A DNA stretch of 64,000 nucleotides from Allosediminivita pacifica (lineage in GTDB: Bacteria; Pseudomonadota; Alphaproteobacteria; Rhodobacterales; Rhodobacteraceae). The stretch spans positions 37,820 to 101,819 of the forward strand of contig NZ_QBKN01000019.1 in NCBI RefSeq assembly GCF_003054175.1, in the 5' to 3' direction. Every line of letters starts with the position of its first letter. Within the stretch, counting starts at the first letter, position 1. Positions 52,107-61,859 of the stretch are shown piece by piece. The translations under genes were made by a program, and so were the position numbers. The notes under the pieces were generated by a model. That model ran no database searches. It worked only from the letters and a program-made list of their open reading frames with translations, and was not told the DNA's origin.

Positions 52107-52787
52107 TCACTGGCTGACACGAAGAGCCGGTTCGCGGCGGCTCATCCAGTCCTCGATCTCCGCCAGGTCGGGATCCTCTCTCTCGATGAACGCAATGCAA
52201 CGTTCCATCTCTTCGCGCAACCGCGCTTCGGGGACGTCTGCAAGCGAGCGCGAAGGATCGTCCCAGCGGGGACCGCCGAGATAGACCGCGGCGAACATGG
52301 TTTTTGCCTTCGTTGCCGGGACGCCGGCCGCGCGTAGACTGTCGTAGAACATCCTGTGCGTCTCTTGCCAGCTGCGCTGGTGGTATTGCGGCAATGCCTC
52401 ATTGCCCAGTCCGCAGTAGGCATCGTGAAGGGACGCTGCGGCAAGGAATTCGGGGCTCCTCGGATCGCCGATCAGGGGGACGAAGATCGTGGGGATCGAT
52501 GCGCCGTCGGTGAGTGTGGCAGACGGAGCCGTCCAGAGGACGCCCCTGGAATCCGTGAAGCGAAGTGGCGCCAGAAGTTCGGAATAGGGATGAGGTCTCT
52601 CCCCCAAGATGATCTGGGTGTCCGATATCTGCGCCGGGGCGTTCTCGAAACGGCAATGGGCTCCGGCGGTCTCTTCCCCACACCCGACCGCCGCAGAGCC
52701 CGGCGTCGCGATTGCGACCGAAATTGCGAGCATGGAGGGGATCAGGACGCGGTCGCGCCGGAACGGGATGTTTCTTGACTGTAGCAT
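52107..52787 (-). CDS. Exported DUF1353 protein
   Basis: The 226-residue protein has an N-terminal hydrophobic signal-like segment (residues about 14-33). A DUF1353 core follows, with TDGASIPTIFVPLIGDPRSPEFLAAASLHDAYCG and the conserved RSWQETHRMFYDSLRAAGV. DUF1353 also occurs in phage proteins and in bacterial exported proteins; biochemical function is unknown. Two cysteines after the signal (VGCGEETAGAHC) may form a disulphide. It is alone on its strand with no obvious partners. Confidence 0.83.
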   Translation of the reverse strand: MLQSRNIPFRRDRVLIPSMLAISVAIATPGSAAVGCGEETAGAHCRFENAPAQISDTQIILGERPHPYSELLAPLRFTDSRGVLWTAPSATLTDGASIPTIFVPLIGDPRSPEFLAAASLHDAYCGLGNEALPQYHQRSWQETHRMFYDSLRAAGVPATKAKTMFAAVYLGGPRWDDPSRSLADVPEARLREEMERCIAFIEREDPDLAEIEDWMSRREPALRVSQ

Positions 52788-52823
52788 CGTTATTGTCTCG
52801 ACAGATGATGGCCGGCGACGGGG

Positions 52824-53786
52824 TCACGCGATGGCCGATGCTGCGCAGGAGGCCGCGATGGCCTCCACATGTCGGTGATCGGTACCGCAGCAACCGCCGA
52901 GAACCGTCAGATTGGGCAGCAAGCGGCGGAGTTCGGCGTAGTCGCGGGCGAGTTCGTCCGGATCGCCCGCATCAAGCTCTTCTGCCTCGTCCAGTTCGGC
53001 GTGGCTGAGCCGGGATGCGTTGGCGCGTATCCCACCAATGCGCTCCAGCCAGCCCTCGTCGCAGTCGAGTGCCCTGCGGAAATGGTCGGGATGAGCGCAG
53101 TTCACCATGAAGTAGGCGGCAGCGGCATCGGTCTGGTCGTCCGTTTGTTCGAATGCCCTGCCCAGCGGCGTCCCGTCCGGCAGGTGCCCGTCGGTTTCCA
53201 CGGTGTAGGACACCACGACGGGCAGTCCAAAGCGGGCCGCAGCCCGGATCACGCCGACGCCTTCCGCCACGGTCGAAAGCGTGACCGCCGTAACAAGATC
53301 GGCATCGGTTTCTGCAAACCAGTCGATCTGCTCGGCGTGATAGTCCTCCGCCTCGGCCGCGCTCATGGCTGTGTCAGGCTGGTAGCCGTCACCGCGCGGA
53401 CCGATGTTGCCGGAAATGACCACTGGGCGGACGGCATGGGCGGCCCCGCGCAAGTCGGACAGGAAACCGATTGCTGCGCGATTCAGCCGAGCAAGATCTT
53501 CGGGCCGGTGGCCAAGCTGAGCCCCCCAGTCGCGGCTGGCCCGCCACGTCGGCGCTTCGAGTAGGAAACCGGTTTCATGATCGGTCGCAATGATCATGTG
53601 GCGCCGGTAATAACGCGCGAGAGCCTGGCGTCCCTCGGCAGTCTCCATCAGGGGATAGGCCGCGAAAAGCGGCAAGTCGTGCCCTTCATGGAAGATCAGT
53701 GTCGTCTCCAGACCTGAATCTGTCAGCAAGAGGGTATTATCGAGTTGCGGAAGATTATTGCGATAGGAGGCCATTTGTATCACCAT
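52824..53786 (-). CDS. Homocysteine S-methyltransferase family protein
   Basis: The 320-residue protein is a barrel of the zinc-dependent homocysteine methyltransferase family, with LTDSGLETTLIF at the start, VVISGNIGPRGDGY, the zinc-ligand region MVNCAHPDHF and GGCCGTDHRHVEAIAA near the end. All three zinc cysteines are present. It could methylate homocysteine using S-methylmethionine or a betaine. The start is uncertain: ATGs at 53786 and 53774 and a GTG at 53789 are all possible and none has a good ribosome site. It is divergent from the large regulator gene. Confidence 0.87.
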   Translation of the reverse strand: MVIQMASYRNNLPQLDNTLLLTDSGLETTLIFHEGHDLPLFAAYPLMETAEGRQALARYYRRHMIIATDHETGFLLEAPTWRASRDWGAQLGHRPEDLARLNRAAIGFLSDLRGAAHAVRPVVISGNIGPRGDGYQPDTAMSAAEAEDYHAEQIDWFAETDADLVTAVTLSTVAEGVGVIRAAARFGLPVVVSYTVETDGHLPDGTPLGRAFEQTDDQTDAAAAYFMVNCAHPDHFRRALDCDEGWLERIGGIRANASRLSHAELDEAEELDAGDPDELARDYAELRRLLPNLTVLGGCCGTDHRHVEAIAASCAASAIA

Positions 53787-54006
53787 CACTTAGGTTTTTG
53801 CAGGAAGGACCGCTCCCAGCACGGCTCGTCTCCGACGCGGCCGGACGGAAGACGGGCGGAAGATCGACCCGCAAAGACCGGCGTTTAAGGTCTGAGATTA
53901 TTCCGAATTCCATCTGCCGGTTCGCCTGATCGGTCCTGATACAAACGTATTGCAGCAGTGACGTGATTTCCGGCGGGTGGCCTTCCGTGAAAGGCGCGTG
54001 AAAACC

Positions 54007-57000
54007 ATGAATCTCTGGCTGGAATTCCTTGGGGGATTTGCGATGACGCGCGAGGGAGTCTCGATCCCCCTGAGCGCCCGGAAGGCCAGGATTCTTCTCG
54101 GGTTGCTCGCTTCTGCGCGCCACCGGACGATGCCCAGGCATCGGATTGCCACGCTGCTCTGGGAGGCGAGCGATGCGGAGCAGTCGCGCGGGAGCCTTCG
54201 CCAGTCTCTCGCCCAGATCCGGCGCACGGCCGGCGAGGGTTGGGTCGACGCGATCGGTGACGACCTGCGGCTTGGGGCAGATGTCGCCACCGATCTTGAT
54301 GCGTTTCACGCAGCCCTTGCGCGGAATGACCATGCCGAGGCGTCACGCCTTTACCGGGGGGAATTTCTTGAGGGGGTGCAGACCAACGCGCCGGATCTGG
54401 ACCACGCGATAGAGGCCGAACGCACTCGCATCCGCAATCTTGCCTCCGGGGCGCTCGCGCGCGAACTGGAGCGCGTCTCCGATGGCCCCGAAACATCCGC
54501 GCTCGCGCACCGGCTGCTGGGGCTCGATCCGCTCAACGAGGTTGCCCACCGGCGGTTGATGGAGCTGGACGCGGCACGCGGGATGCGAAGCGCGGCGCGC
54601 GCACGCTACGAGGCATTGGAGGCATCGCTACGACGTGATCTGGGTGCAGAACCGGAACCGGAAACCCGCGCACTCTACGAGCGCATTCGCCGGGGCGGCG
54701 CTGCAATGGCGTTCGCCCCCGCACAAGAGACCGACATGGGCGAGCCAACCCCACCGGAGCCACGGTCGGGATACCTCCTGCTTGGCATGGCGACGGGTTC
54801 GCCGCCGGACTGGGAGGATCTGCGGAGTATCGCGCTTGCCGGGGGCGCCAGGGAAGAGCGATCCGGCCCCGGTGAAGTGGCGTTTCACTTTTCGCGGACA
54901 CGATTGCGCGAGGTGTCGAACATTGCGCTACAGCTTTCTGTAGCGGCCGGTGACAGCCTGTCCTTCGGCATGACCGAGACGCTTGAGGACGGTGGTCCGC
55001 ACGATCAATCGCTCCTCCGGGCACGCCGGATCGCGGCCACGGCCGAGCCCGGAGAGATACTTGTCGCACGCGAGATTGCCCCGCGCCTCGGCCTTGCCGC
55101 CGACCCCGGGCAGCGCGCGATCGCGCTTCGCGCCGAGGCCGTGCGCAAGCGTCCCGATCTGCCCCTGATCGGCCGCACCGCGGAGCTGGCGCAGATCCAG
55201 GCAGCCATCGAGGCGGCACAGTCGGCGGAAACGAGTCTCGTGGTTCACCTCTCGGGCGAGGCCGGCATCGGCAAGAGCCGCCTTTGCACCGAGATCATGA
55301 CGCGTGCCAGTGCGTCCGGAATGATTGTCGCGACCGCCGGGTTCGACGCCTTTTCGCCCGGCTCGCGCCATCTTGCGCAGCGCCTTGTCGCCGGCATGTC
55401 CCGCCACCTCACCCCCGACCCCGGGGCCACGCCCATCGAGCGGGCCATCTGGTCATGGCTGACTGATCCCGAACTCAGCACAGGGGCGGAACTGCTAATG
55501 AGCGCCCTCTCGCCCGAGGCCCAGCAGATCAGGATTCTCGAAGTCCTGGCGTCAGCGTTGAGACGTGCTGCCGCCGCAACCGGGCTCATGATTTCCATCG
55601 AAGATTGCCACTGGCGCCCGGTTGGCGCCGGGGATTTCATCATGGAATTCGTGAATTACCTGCGAGACAGCCGTGTCATGCTCGTGCTGACGGAAAGGCC
55701 GCATGCGGGCAGCCTGGATCACAGGCTTGCCACCCGGGTGCGCTCGGGACTTACGCGGGTCGCGCTGGCCCCCCTGCCCCCTGAGGCAGCACGCGAACTG
55801 GGCCAGGTGATTGCGCCTGATCTTGACGGGTCGGAGGCGATCATCGACCACGCGGCCGGCCATCCGCTTTTCCTTGTGCGACTGCTGGAAGCGCGCTGGC
55901 GCGGCGGAACGCTGCCGTCCTCGATCGTGGAACTGGTGCAGGAACAGATCGAACGGCTGCCGGAAGCCGAGCGGGCCTCGCTGCGCAGGGCCGCCATCCT
56001 GGGCACGAGCTTTGATCCCGACGATGCGGTTGCGATCTTTCCCGAAATCGCGCGCCCCCGCGGAAGCGGCGACCTTCTGCACCAAACCGAGACCGGCCTC
56101 GCCTTCGGCCACGATCTGGTTCACCGGGCGGTCTACGACTCCACTCCCGCGGAAACCCGGCAGGCGTGGCATGCCCGCGCCGCAGCGCATTTCAGGAAAC
56201 GCGATCCGGTCCTCTGGGCGGACCACGCCCTGAAGGCCGAGGACGATGCTATTGCGAGCGAAGCGACCGTTGCCGCTGCGAACGCAATGATCGCGGCCCG
56301 CCGTTTTGCGACGGCCTTCCCATATATCGAAGCGGGACTGTCGAGAGAGGGCGATCCCGAAGCCACCGCCGAGCTTCACTCGTGCCGTGCCGGCGTTCGG
56401 CGTGTTCGCGGCGACATGGCGGGCGCGCTCGAGGACTACCGGGCGGCTCATGCCAAGGCGATCCGTTCCGAGACGCGGGTCGCGATGCTTTGCCGACAGG
56501 CGCTTGTGCTGCACAGGCTCGGTCGAGGAGAGGAAGCGGACCGTGCGCTGGATGCGGCCGAGGAGATCGCAGCCTCCATCGGGCTGACCGGGCCGGGCCG
56601 TGCGGAAATCCACGAACAGCGCGGCAACCGCGCATTTGTAAGAGGCGATCACGTCGCCTGCATGATGCAGCACAAGGCCGCTCTGACCGTCGCCGAGGCG
56701 ACAGGAGATTCAAGAGGAATAGCCCGGGGCCATGGCGGCATCGGAGACGCGGCCTACGCGGCCGGCCGTTTCAGGACCGCACACGACCACTTCTCATTGG
56801 CGATCGAGCATGCAGAGAAAGCTGGCCTCGGACTTGTACGGGAGGAATACCTCTTCATGAGGGCCTTTGCCCGGTTCTTCGCCGATCCCGGTCCGGACGC
56901 CTTTCTTCTTGCCGACATCGCCGTGGAGAGTGCGCAGCAGTGCGGCGCGGCACGCACCGAAACGGTGGCGCGGGAAGTCCGCGCCGAGATGCGGCTTGTC

Positions 57001-57585
57001 GCCGGGGACCTTGATGGCGTGGCGGAAGACATTCGGGCGATCGACAGTCTAACGACGGTCCGCGGGGAAATCCGGGTGACGAACGATGTGCAGATACTGC
57101 GGGCTTATCTCGACCTGCGCGCGGGCAACGGGGCGCGCGCCCAGGAACTGCTTGCCCCCATTCTCATCGGCGCGGAGACGAACGCGGACGTCGGGGCGAC
57201 CGCCCTAGGCCTCAGCGCGCTGCTGGCCCGCGACAGGACCGAACGCGACGGGATACTGGCGAAGGGACTGATCTGCGCTCAGAAGGTCGCGCTTTCCCAC
57301 TCGGTCGTCTGGTTTCACCTTTGCGCCCTCGAAAGGGCGGTGGCAGACAGCGACCGGCATCTGGCGCTTCGCCATATCGCGGCACTGCAGGCGTTTTCCG
57401 CCAAGGAGCCCATAGGGCTGGTCGACATGATCATACGCTCCATCGAACTCGCCCTCTGGCCGTCGACGGAGGAGGAGCGGCGCGACCACACGGCCCGTCT
57501 GCGCGAAGCGTGCCTCGGCGATCTTGTCAGGTTCATCACCATGGACATGCATCAAGCGAAGGCTCCAGCCAAGCCGGGTTCGTGA
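54007..57585 (+). CDS. Large SARP-type regulator with ATPase and TPR domains
   Basis: The 1192-residue protein starts with an OmpR-like DNA-binding domain and a BTAD domain (about residues 1-235, from LWLEFLGGFAMT through LAHRLLGLDPLNEVAHRRLMELDAARG), the SARP arrangement. Residues about 245-385 look like a degenerate nucleotide-cyclase-like sensor (LLLGMATGSPPDW; DSLSFGMTETLEDG; AATAEPGEILVAREIAPRLGL). A STAND/AAA ATPase follows with Walker A GEAGIGKSRL near 416-424 and a Walker-B-like SIEDCHW near 530. From about 770 onward are TPR-like helical repeats. The ATG at 54007 is preferred to an upstream GTG at 53977. Target genes are unknown; no cyclase or secondary-metabolite genes are adjacent. 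Confidence 0.86.
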   Translation: MNLWLEFLGGFAMTREGVSIPLSARKARILLGLLASARHRTMPRHRIATLLWEASDAEQSRGSLRQSLAQIRRTAGEGWVDAIGDDLRLGADVATDLDAFHAALARNDHAEASRLYRGEFLEGVQTNAPDLDHAIEAERTRIRNLASGALARELERVSDGPETSALAHRLLGLDPLNEVAHRRLMELDAARGMRSAARARYEALEASLRRDLGAEPEPETRALYERIRRGGAAMAFAPAQETDMGEPTPPEPRSGYLLLGMATGSPPDWEDLRSIALAGGAREERSGPGEVAFHFSRTRLREVSNIALQLSVAAGDSLSFGMTETLEDGGPHDQSLLRARRIAATAEPGEILVAREIAPRLGLAADPGQRAIALRAEAVRKRPDLPLIGRTAELAQIQAAIEAAQSAETSLVVHLSGEAGIGKSRLCTEIMTRASASGMIVATAGFDAFSPGSRHLAQRLVAGMSRHLTPDPGATPIERAIWSWLTDPELSTGAELLMSALSPEAQQIRILEVLASALRRAAAATGLMISIEDCHWRPVGAGDFIMEFVNYLRDSRVMLVLTERPHAGSLDHRLATRVRSGLTRVALAPLPPEAARELGQVIAPDLDGSEAIIDHAAGHPLFLVRLLEARWRGGTLPSSIVELVQEQIERLPEAERASLRRAAILGTSFDPDDAVAIFPEIARPRGSGDLLHQTETGLAFGHDLVHRAVYDSTPAETRQAWHARAAAHFRKRDPVLWADHALKAEDDAIASEATVAAANAMIAARRFATAFPYIEAGLSREGDPEATAELHSCRAGVRRVRGDMAGALEDYRAAHAKAIRSETRVAMLCRQALVLHRLGRGEEADRALDAAEEIAASIGLTGPGRAEIHEQRGNRAFVRGDHVACMMQHKAALTVAEATGDSRGIARGHGGIGDAAYAAGRFRTAHDHFSLAIEHAEKAGLGLVREEYLFMRAFARFFADPGPDAFLLADIAVESAQQCGAARTETVAREVRAEMRLVAGDLDGVAEDIRAIDSLTTVRGEIRVTNDVQILRAYLDLRAGNGARAQELLAPILIGAETNADVGATALGLSALLARDRTERDGILAKGLICAQKVALSHSVVWFHLCALERAVADSDRHLALRHIAALQAFSAKEPIGLVDMIIRSIELALWPSTEEERRDHTARLREACLGDLVRFITMDMHQAKAPAKPGS

Positions 57586-57670
57586 CTCCGCACGCGGAAC
57601 ACCGGCCCGTGGATCGCCCTCGCCTCGTGGCGTCGCCGAAGCAGGCAAAGGACCGCCCCGGCGACCGCGA

Positions 57671-58150
57671 TCAGCTTGCCCGGGCCATGCTCCTCAGTCC
57701 GGTCTTGCCTTGGTGCCGGTCCGCCATCTTGTAGCCAAGCGCATCCTCGGCGATCAGGATCTTCTGGACATTCGCCGTGCATTCGCCCGTGAACATCAGC
57801 TCCGCGTAGACCTTGTTTTTCGCAATGCGGTACTCGCGGCTCAGGCCGTATCCGCAGTAGATCTGCTGCGCCGTGTCGGTGCAAAACTTGGCGGTCTGGG
57901 ACGTGTGGAATTTGGCGATCGACGCGATGCGGCTTCTGGGAAGTTCGTTGTCCATGAGTTGAGCCGCCTGATAGACAAGCCCCCGGCTCGCCTCGATGGC
58001 CACCGCCATCTCGGCGATTTGTCCCTGGATCAACTGGAATCTGCCGATCAGGCTTCCTTGATCACCCGCTCGTTCGCGTAGCGCAAGGCATCCTCGTGGG
58101 CGCCGATGGCGATACCGAGGGCCTTGGCTCCGATCACCGCACGCCCGCCC
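57671..58150 (-). pseudogene. Acyl-CoA dehydrogenase remnant, frameshifted
   Basis: Minus-strand translation gives the C-terminal helical region of an acyl-CoA dehydrogenase: LIQGQIAEMAVAIEASRGLV, then AKFCTDTAQQIYCGYGLSREY and CTANVQKILIAEDALGYK. The stretch immediately before it (GAKALGIAIGAHEDALRYANERV) lies in another frame, so there is a frameshift near 58050. The N-terminal half of the enzyme is gone, replaced by a fragment of a TctB protein. It is a non-functional remnant. Confidence 0.8.
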
Positions 58151-58306
58151 TGAAGCACCCGCGCCCACCAGCAGCGGGAAAGCCCCTGGCCCGACATCTG
58201 ACGGGTTGCGAGAGGACGGCAAGGCAAGCGTCTCAAGAACGTAGTACAGCGAGAGGCCAAGCAGGATCACCGCAACCACAAGCTCGATCCACACCTCTGG
58301 GAACAT
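58150..58306 (-). pseudogene. TctB-family fragment (tripartite tricarboxylate transporter small subunit)
   Basis: About 52 codons from an ATG at 58306 read MFPEVWIELVVAVILLGLSL and, after the first helix, PSDVGPGAFPLLVGAG. This is the first membrane helix and conserved loop of TctB proteins. The frame then runs into acyl-CoA dehydrogenase sequence, so only the 5' end survives next to the broken tctC. Confidence 0.7.
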
Positions 58307-58437
58307 TATCTGGGCTGACCTGCCACTATTGGAGGAGGCCGGCCCGGCGCATCAGGTGGACCGGACATCTCGAGAGACCTTCGCAGATGAGTGTTGCAGA
58401 CGGAGGCGTCCGACGACGCCCCCGGCAGGGCAATCAG

Positions 58438-59196
58438 TTACGCCCGACGGACGCCAGGGCCTCGGATGCCGCGGAGCAGCTCGCCATGAGCGGTATGTCC
58501 CTCTGGGCCCCTAAGGCGCGTGGTGATACCCGACGTCGTCATGTACCCTTGGAATTCGTCAGTTTGGGCCGCCGCGAGTAGAGCGTTCGCAAGCGTCTCC
58601 TGGATCTCTGCCGGAAACCCCGCCGGGCCATAGACGCCCCCCACCTGCTGCCAAGACGTGTCGATGTCGGAGCCGAGTTCTGTCAGCATCATTACGTCAG
58701 GTAGACCTCCTGCCACTCGGCAGTGGTCACACCGCGGATCTTCAGCCGGCCTGCCTCGACGAAGTCGATGGCATTGCTCGACGTGATAGACACCATGTCG
58801 AGATGCCAGCCGAGCAGCGAGGTGATCCCCTCGCTCGAGGCGTTGAAGCCGCCCCGGTCATAGTCGACGTCGGTCGCCTGCATACCGATATTGGTTGCGA
58901 TGTTCACCGTGGATCCAGCAGGCACGTAACCGCCGACGGTCGCGGCTTCGCCACTCTCGCCTACGTACTCTTCGAACTCCGCGAAATCATCGTAGGGCGC
59001 GTCGGCCAGCGCGGCATAGACGTGGGGCTCTTCCGTTGGAGGACGATCCGGCGGAACTCTGGACGATGAATTCGGGCGACCGCTCGGGATAGCTTTCAGT
59101 GTCCTGAGCCAGCGCCAGCGTAAAGAAGCCGACGGGAGCGACGGCAGCCGTTGCCAAACCGAGAACCGGTCTCCGAGTAGTGATGCATTTGGTCAT
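58438..59196 (-). pseudogene. TctC/Bug-family solute receptor, broken by two frameshifts
   Basis: From an ATG at 59196 with a GGGAGGAA ribosome site, a signal peptide (TTRRPVLGLATAAVAPVGFF) and ESYPERSPEFIVQSSAG are read. The frame then changes near 59030 to give HVYAALADAPYDDFAEFEEYVG and, further on, GFNASSEGITSLLGWHLDMVS. It changes back near 58710 to give GGVYGPAGFPAEIQETLANALLAAAQ. Together these make a Bug/TctC receptor, normally about 320 residues and now unreadable without two corrections. Losing this receptor together with most of tctB implies the system is dead. Confidence 0.85.
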
Positions 59197-59395
59197 GAGC
59201 GAAAATTCCTCCCTGGTGTGGCGATGCGAAGCCAGCGCCTGCTGCTTCCGACGGTACGTTGGGAGAAGTTGCAAGAGACATGCCAGCACCCTGGGCGCAC
59301 CTGGAACACAGTCAGTAACAACAGGCGAGAGCGTGGCTGGAAACAGGATGGATACTGGTCCCCCGATCCCCCTTTGGATCACCAGTCCCGAGTCG

Positions 59396-60106
59396 TCACC
59401 AGCCGCAGATCGTGAAAAGCTTGCCGGGTCCCGGTCGATCCCCTGGGATGCGCGCGATGTCGAGCGTGGCCCAGAAGACCACCTGATTGGAGCTCAGCAC
59501 CGGCTTGCCGAGCCGGGCCTCGAGTTCCGCGATGAGCGGCACGGCAGGCAGCGCCGTGCAGGACAAGAAAAGCGCCTGTGCATCGGGGTGATCCGCAGCG
59601 AGTGCGCCGTCTATGATCTCGCCGGGCATGAGCCGCGCCATGTCCCGATCATCGGCGTACCCCATGGCATGCTGCGAGACGACTTCGACGCCCTTGCCGG
59701 CAAGGTGACCGGATACCAGATCGGCGGTCTCCGGCAGGTAGGGCGTGACGAGCGCGACGCGCCCGAGGCCGAGCGTGTGGAGCGCCCTCAGCAGCCCCCC
59801 GACGGGCGTGACGACCGGGGCCCGCCCCCCGATCTCGGCCTCGACCGTGTCGCCAAGCACCGCGGACGCCGAGGTACAGCCGAAGATGATCCCGTCGAGC
59901 GGCACACCGGGAACAAGCAGATCCGCGGCCGCGCGCAACCGCGGCCCCGTTTGGCGCAGACTTTCCGGCGTCGTGGGATTTTCGAAGGCGATACGGGTGA
60001 CGTGCAGCTGCGTCCCATGTGGCATGAGCCGCGCGGCATCCCCCTCGATCGTCAGGTCCGTCGCAAGCGCGATCAGGCCGAAGCGCCGTAGGGGATCCTG
60101 CGACAT
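59396..60106 (-). CDS. Asp/Glu racemase superfamily enzyme (maleate isomerase/arylmalonate decarboxylase-like)
   Basis: The 236-residue protein has the two pseudo-symmetric cysteine motifs of the racemase superfamily: DGIIFGCTSASAVLGD and ALFLSCTALPAVPLIAEL, with GRVALVTPYLPE between them. Two catalytic cysteines are used by maleate cis-trans isomerase and Asp/Glu racemases. The N-terminal RFGLIALATDLTIEGDAAR pattern resembles maleate isomerase-like and arylmalonate decarboxylase-like members. It is co-directional with a TRAP importer for a carboxylate, 9 nt after the universal stress gene, so it may act on the imported acid. Confidence 0.85.
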   Translation of the reverse strand: MSQDPLRRFGLIALATDLTIEGDAARLMPHGTQLHVTRIAFENPTTPESLRQTGPRLRAAADLLVPGVPLDGIIFGCTSASAVLGDTVEAEIGGRAPVVTPVGGLLRALHTLGLGRVALVTPYLPETADLVSGHLAGKGVEVVSQHAMGYADDRDMARLMPGEIIDGALAADHPDAQALFLSCTALPAVPLIAELEARLGKPVLSSNQVVFWATLDIARIPGDRPGPGKLFTICGW

Positions 60107-60115
60107 CCCCGCCGC

Positions 60116-60559
60116 TCAGACCACGAGAACGGGCATGTCAGTCAGACTCGTGACCTTGTGGCTGACAGAACCCAGGAGGTAGCCTTCGGAGGAGCCGAGC
60201 CCGCGCGAGCCCAGAACGATCAGGTCACAGCCATGCTCCGCCGCAAAGCCGACGATGGTCCGGGCCGAGGGGCCGTTCTTGATGAAGGCGGTCACCTTGT
60301 CGACGCCAAGCTCCCGCGCCCGCGTCTTGGCCTCTTCAGCGGCCTCGCGCGAAACCTGGCGCATCACGTTGTCGAGGTTCCTGTCGGTCTCGGAGGCGCC
60401 GCGCACCATCGATAGCGAGGCTTCGAGCATCGAGTGATGTCTGTAGCAGGTCAGCACGGTCATGTCGGCGCCGGTCAGCTTGGCAAGCTCCGCTGCCTTC
60501 TCGAGCGCCGCATATGCTCCCTTCGAACCGTCGTAGGCGGCCAGGATGGATGTGAACAT
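60116..60559 (-). CDS. Universal stress protein (TeaD-like, TRAP-associated)
   Basis: The 147-residue UspA-fold protein has MFTSILAAYDGSKGAYAALEKAAELA at the start and the ATP-binding pattern GSRGLGSSEGYLLGSVSHKVTSLTDMPVLVV at the end (G-x2-G-x9-G-S type). It lies 10 nt after the TRAP large permease gene. In the ectoine TRAP system a homologous protein (TeaD) regulates the transporter, so a similar control role is likely. AGGAG precedes the ATG at 60559. Confidence 0.92.
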   Translation of the reverse strand: MFTSILAAYDGSKGAYAALEKAAELAKLTGADMTVLTCYRHHSMLEASLSMVRGASETDRNLDNVMRQVSREAAEEAKTRARELGVDKVTAFIKNGPSARTIVGFAAEHGCDLIVLGSRGLGSSEGYLLGSVSHKVTSLTDMPVLVV

Positions 60560-60569
60560 TGCGCAGCTC

Positions 60570-61856
60570 CTATTCCGCGAAGGCAAGGTCGCGCAGGAAG
60601 AGCGCGATTTGCGGGAAGAAGATCAGGAGCACCGCTACACTGATCAGCATCACGATGAAGGGCGGCGTGCCGCGTATTACCTCCATGTAGGGTCGCTTAA
60701 ACACGGCGATCGCCGTGAAGATATCGCACCCGAAGGGTGGCGTCGCACTGCCGATGGCGACCTGCAGCGTGATGATCGTCCCCACCAACACCGGGTCGAG
60801 CCCGACAGCATCGACCACCGGTGCAAAGATCGGCACGAAGATCAGGATGACGACGATCGGGTCGACGAACATGCAGCCGACAAAGAAGGCTATCGAGATG
60901 GTGAACAGCACCGCGTAGGGACCCATGTCGTCGATCCCGATGGCGCCCAGCACCTGCTGCGGGATCTGCGCGAAACTGATGACATAGGAGAACGCGGCCC
61001 CCGCCCCCACGAGGATGAACACCACTGCGGTGATCAGACCCGTCGACTTGGCCGTCGCGTAGAGCTGTTTTACGGTCATTTCGCGAAAGACGACGATCTC
61101 GAGGAAAAGCGCGTAGAGCACGCAGGCCGCGGCCGCCTCGGTCGGAGAGAAGATCCCGCCGTAGATACCGCCGACGATGATCACCGGAAAGCCCAGCGGC
61201 CAGAGAGCCCGCCGTACCGCCAGACCGCGCTCGGCCCAGGTCGACTTCTGCTCAACCGGCACGTTGTTCCGGATGGCGTAAATGTAGGAGTAGATCGAGA
61301 AGAGGATCAGGATCAGAACGCCCGGGCCGATCCCCGCAATGAAGAGTTCCGATATCGAGGTGCCCGAGACCACCCCGTAGATGATCATGCCGATGGACGG
61401 CGGGATCAGGAAGGCGATGTCGGACGAGTTCACGATCAGCGCCAGCACGAAGCTGTCATTGTATCCGGCCTTGAGCATGCGCGGGCGCAGCGGTCCGCCC
61501 ACGGCCACGACCGTCGCTTGCGTCGAGCCCGAGACCGCCCCGAACAGGGTACAAGCCGTGGCCGTCGACACGGCAAGGCCACCTTTGAGGTGACCGACAA
61601 AGGCCATCACCAGGTCGATCAGCCGCCCGGCGGACTGGCCCCGCGTCATGATGTCGGCGGCGAAGATGAACATGGGCACCGCAATCAGGCTCGCCGGGCG
61701 GATGCCCGCGAGGATCTGCTGCACCATCGTGTCGAGCTGACCCAGCCCGCCGAAGAGCGTCACGAAGCCGATCAGAGATCCCGCGAGTAGCGGGATCATC
61801 ATCGGGAAGCCAAGCAGCAGCAGGACGATCATGGTTCCGAAAATGGCAAGGCTCAT
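60570..61856 (-). CDS. dctM: TRAP transporter large permease (DctM type)
   Basis: The 428-residue membrane protein has 12 or so hydrophobic segments and DctM family blocks such as GSLIGFVTLFGGLGQLDTMVQQILAG, AGRLIDLVMAFVGHLKGGLAVSTATACTLFGAVSGSTQATV and FLIPPSIGMIIYGVVSGTSI. It imports a carboxylate using a sodium gradient with the DctQ and DctP partners. It lies 3 nt after dctQ. Confidence 0.94.
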   Translation of the reverse strand: MSLAIFGTMIVLLLLGFPMMIPLLAGSLIGFVTLFGGLGQLDTMVQQILAGIRPASLIAVPMFIFAADIMTRGQSAGRLIDLVMAFVGHLKGGLAVSTATACTLFGAVSGSTQATVVAVGGPLRPRMLKAGYNDSFVLALIVNSSDIAFLIPPSIGMIIYGVVSGTSISELFIAGIGPGVLILILFSIYSYIYAIRNNVPVEQKSTWAERGLAVRRALWPLGFPVIIVGGIYGGIFSPTEAAAACVLYALFLEIVVFREMTVKQLYATAKSTGLITAVVFILVGAGAAFSYVISFAQIPQQVLGAIGIDDMGPYAVLFTISIAFFVGCMFVDPIVVILIFVPIFAPVVDAVGLDPVLVGTIITLQVAIGSATPPFGCDIFTAIAVFKRPYMEVIRGTPPFIVMLISVAVLLIFFPQIALFLRDLAFAE

Positions 61857-61859
61857 GGC

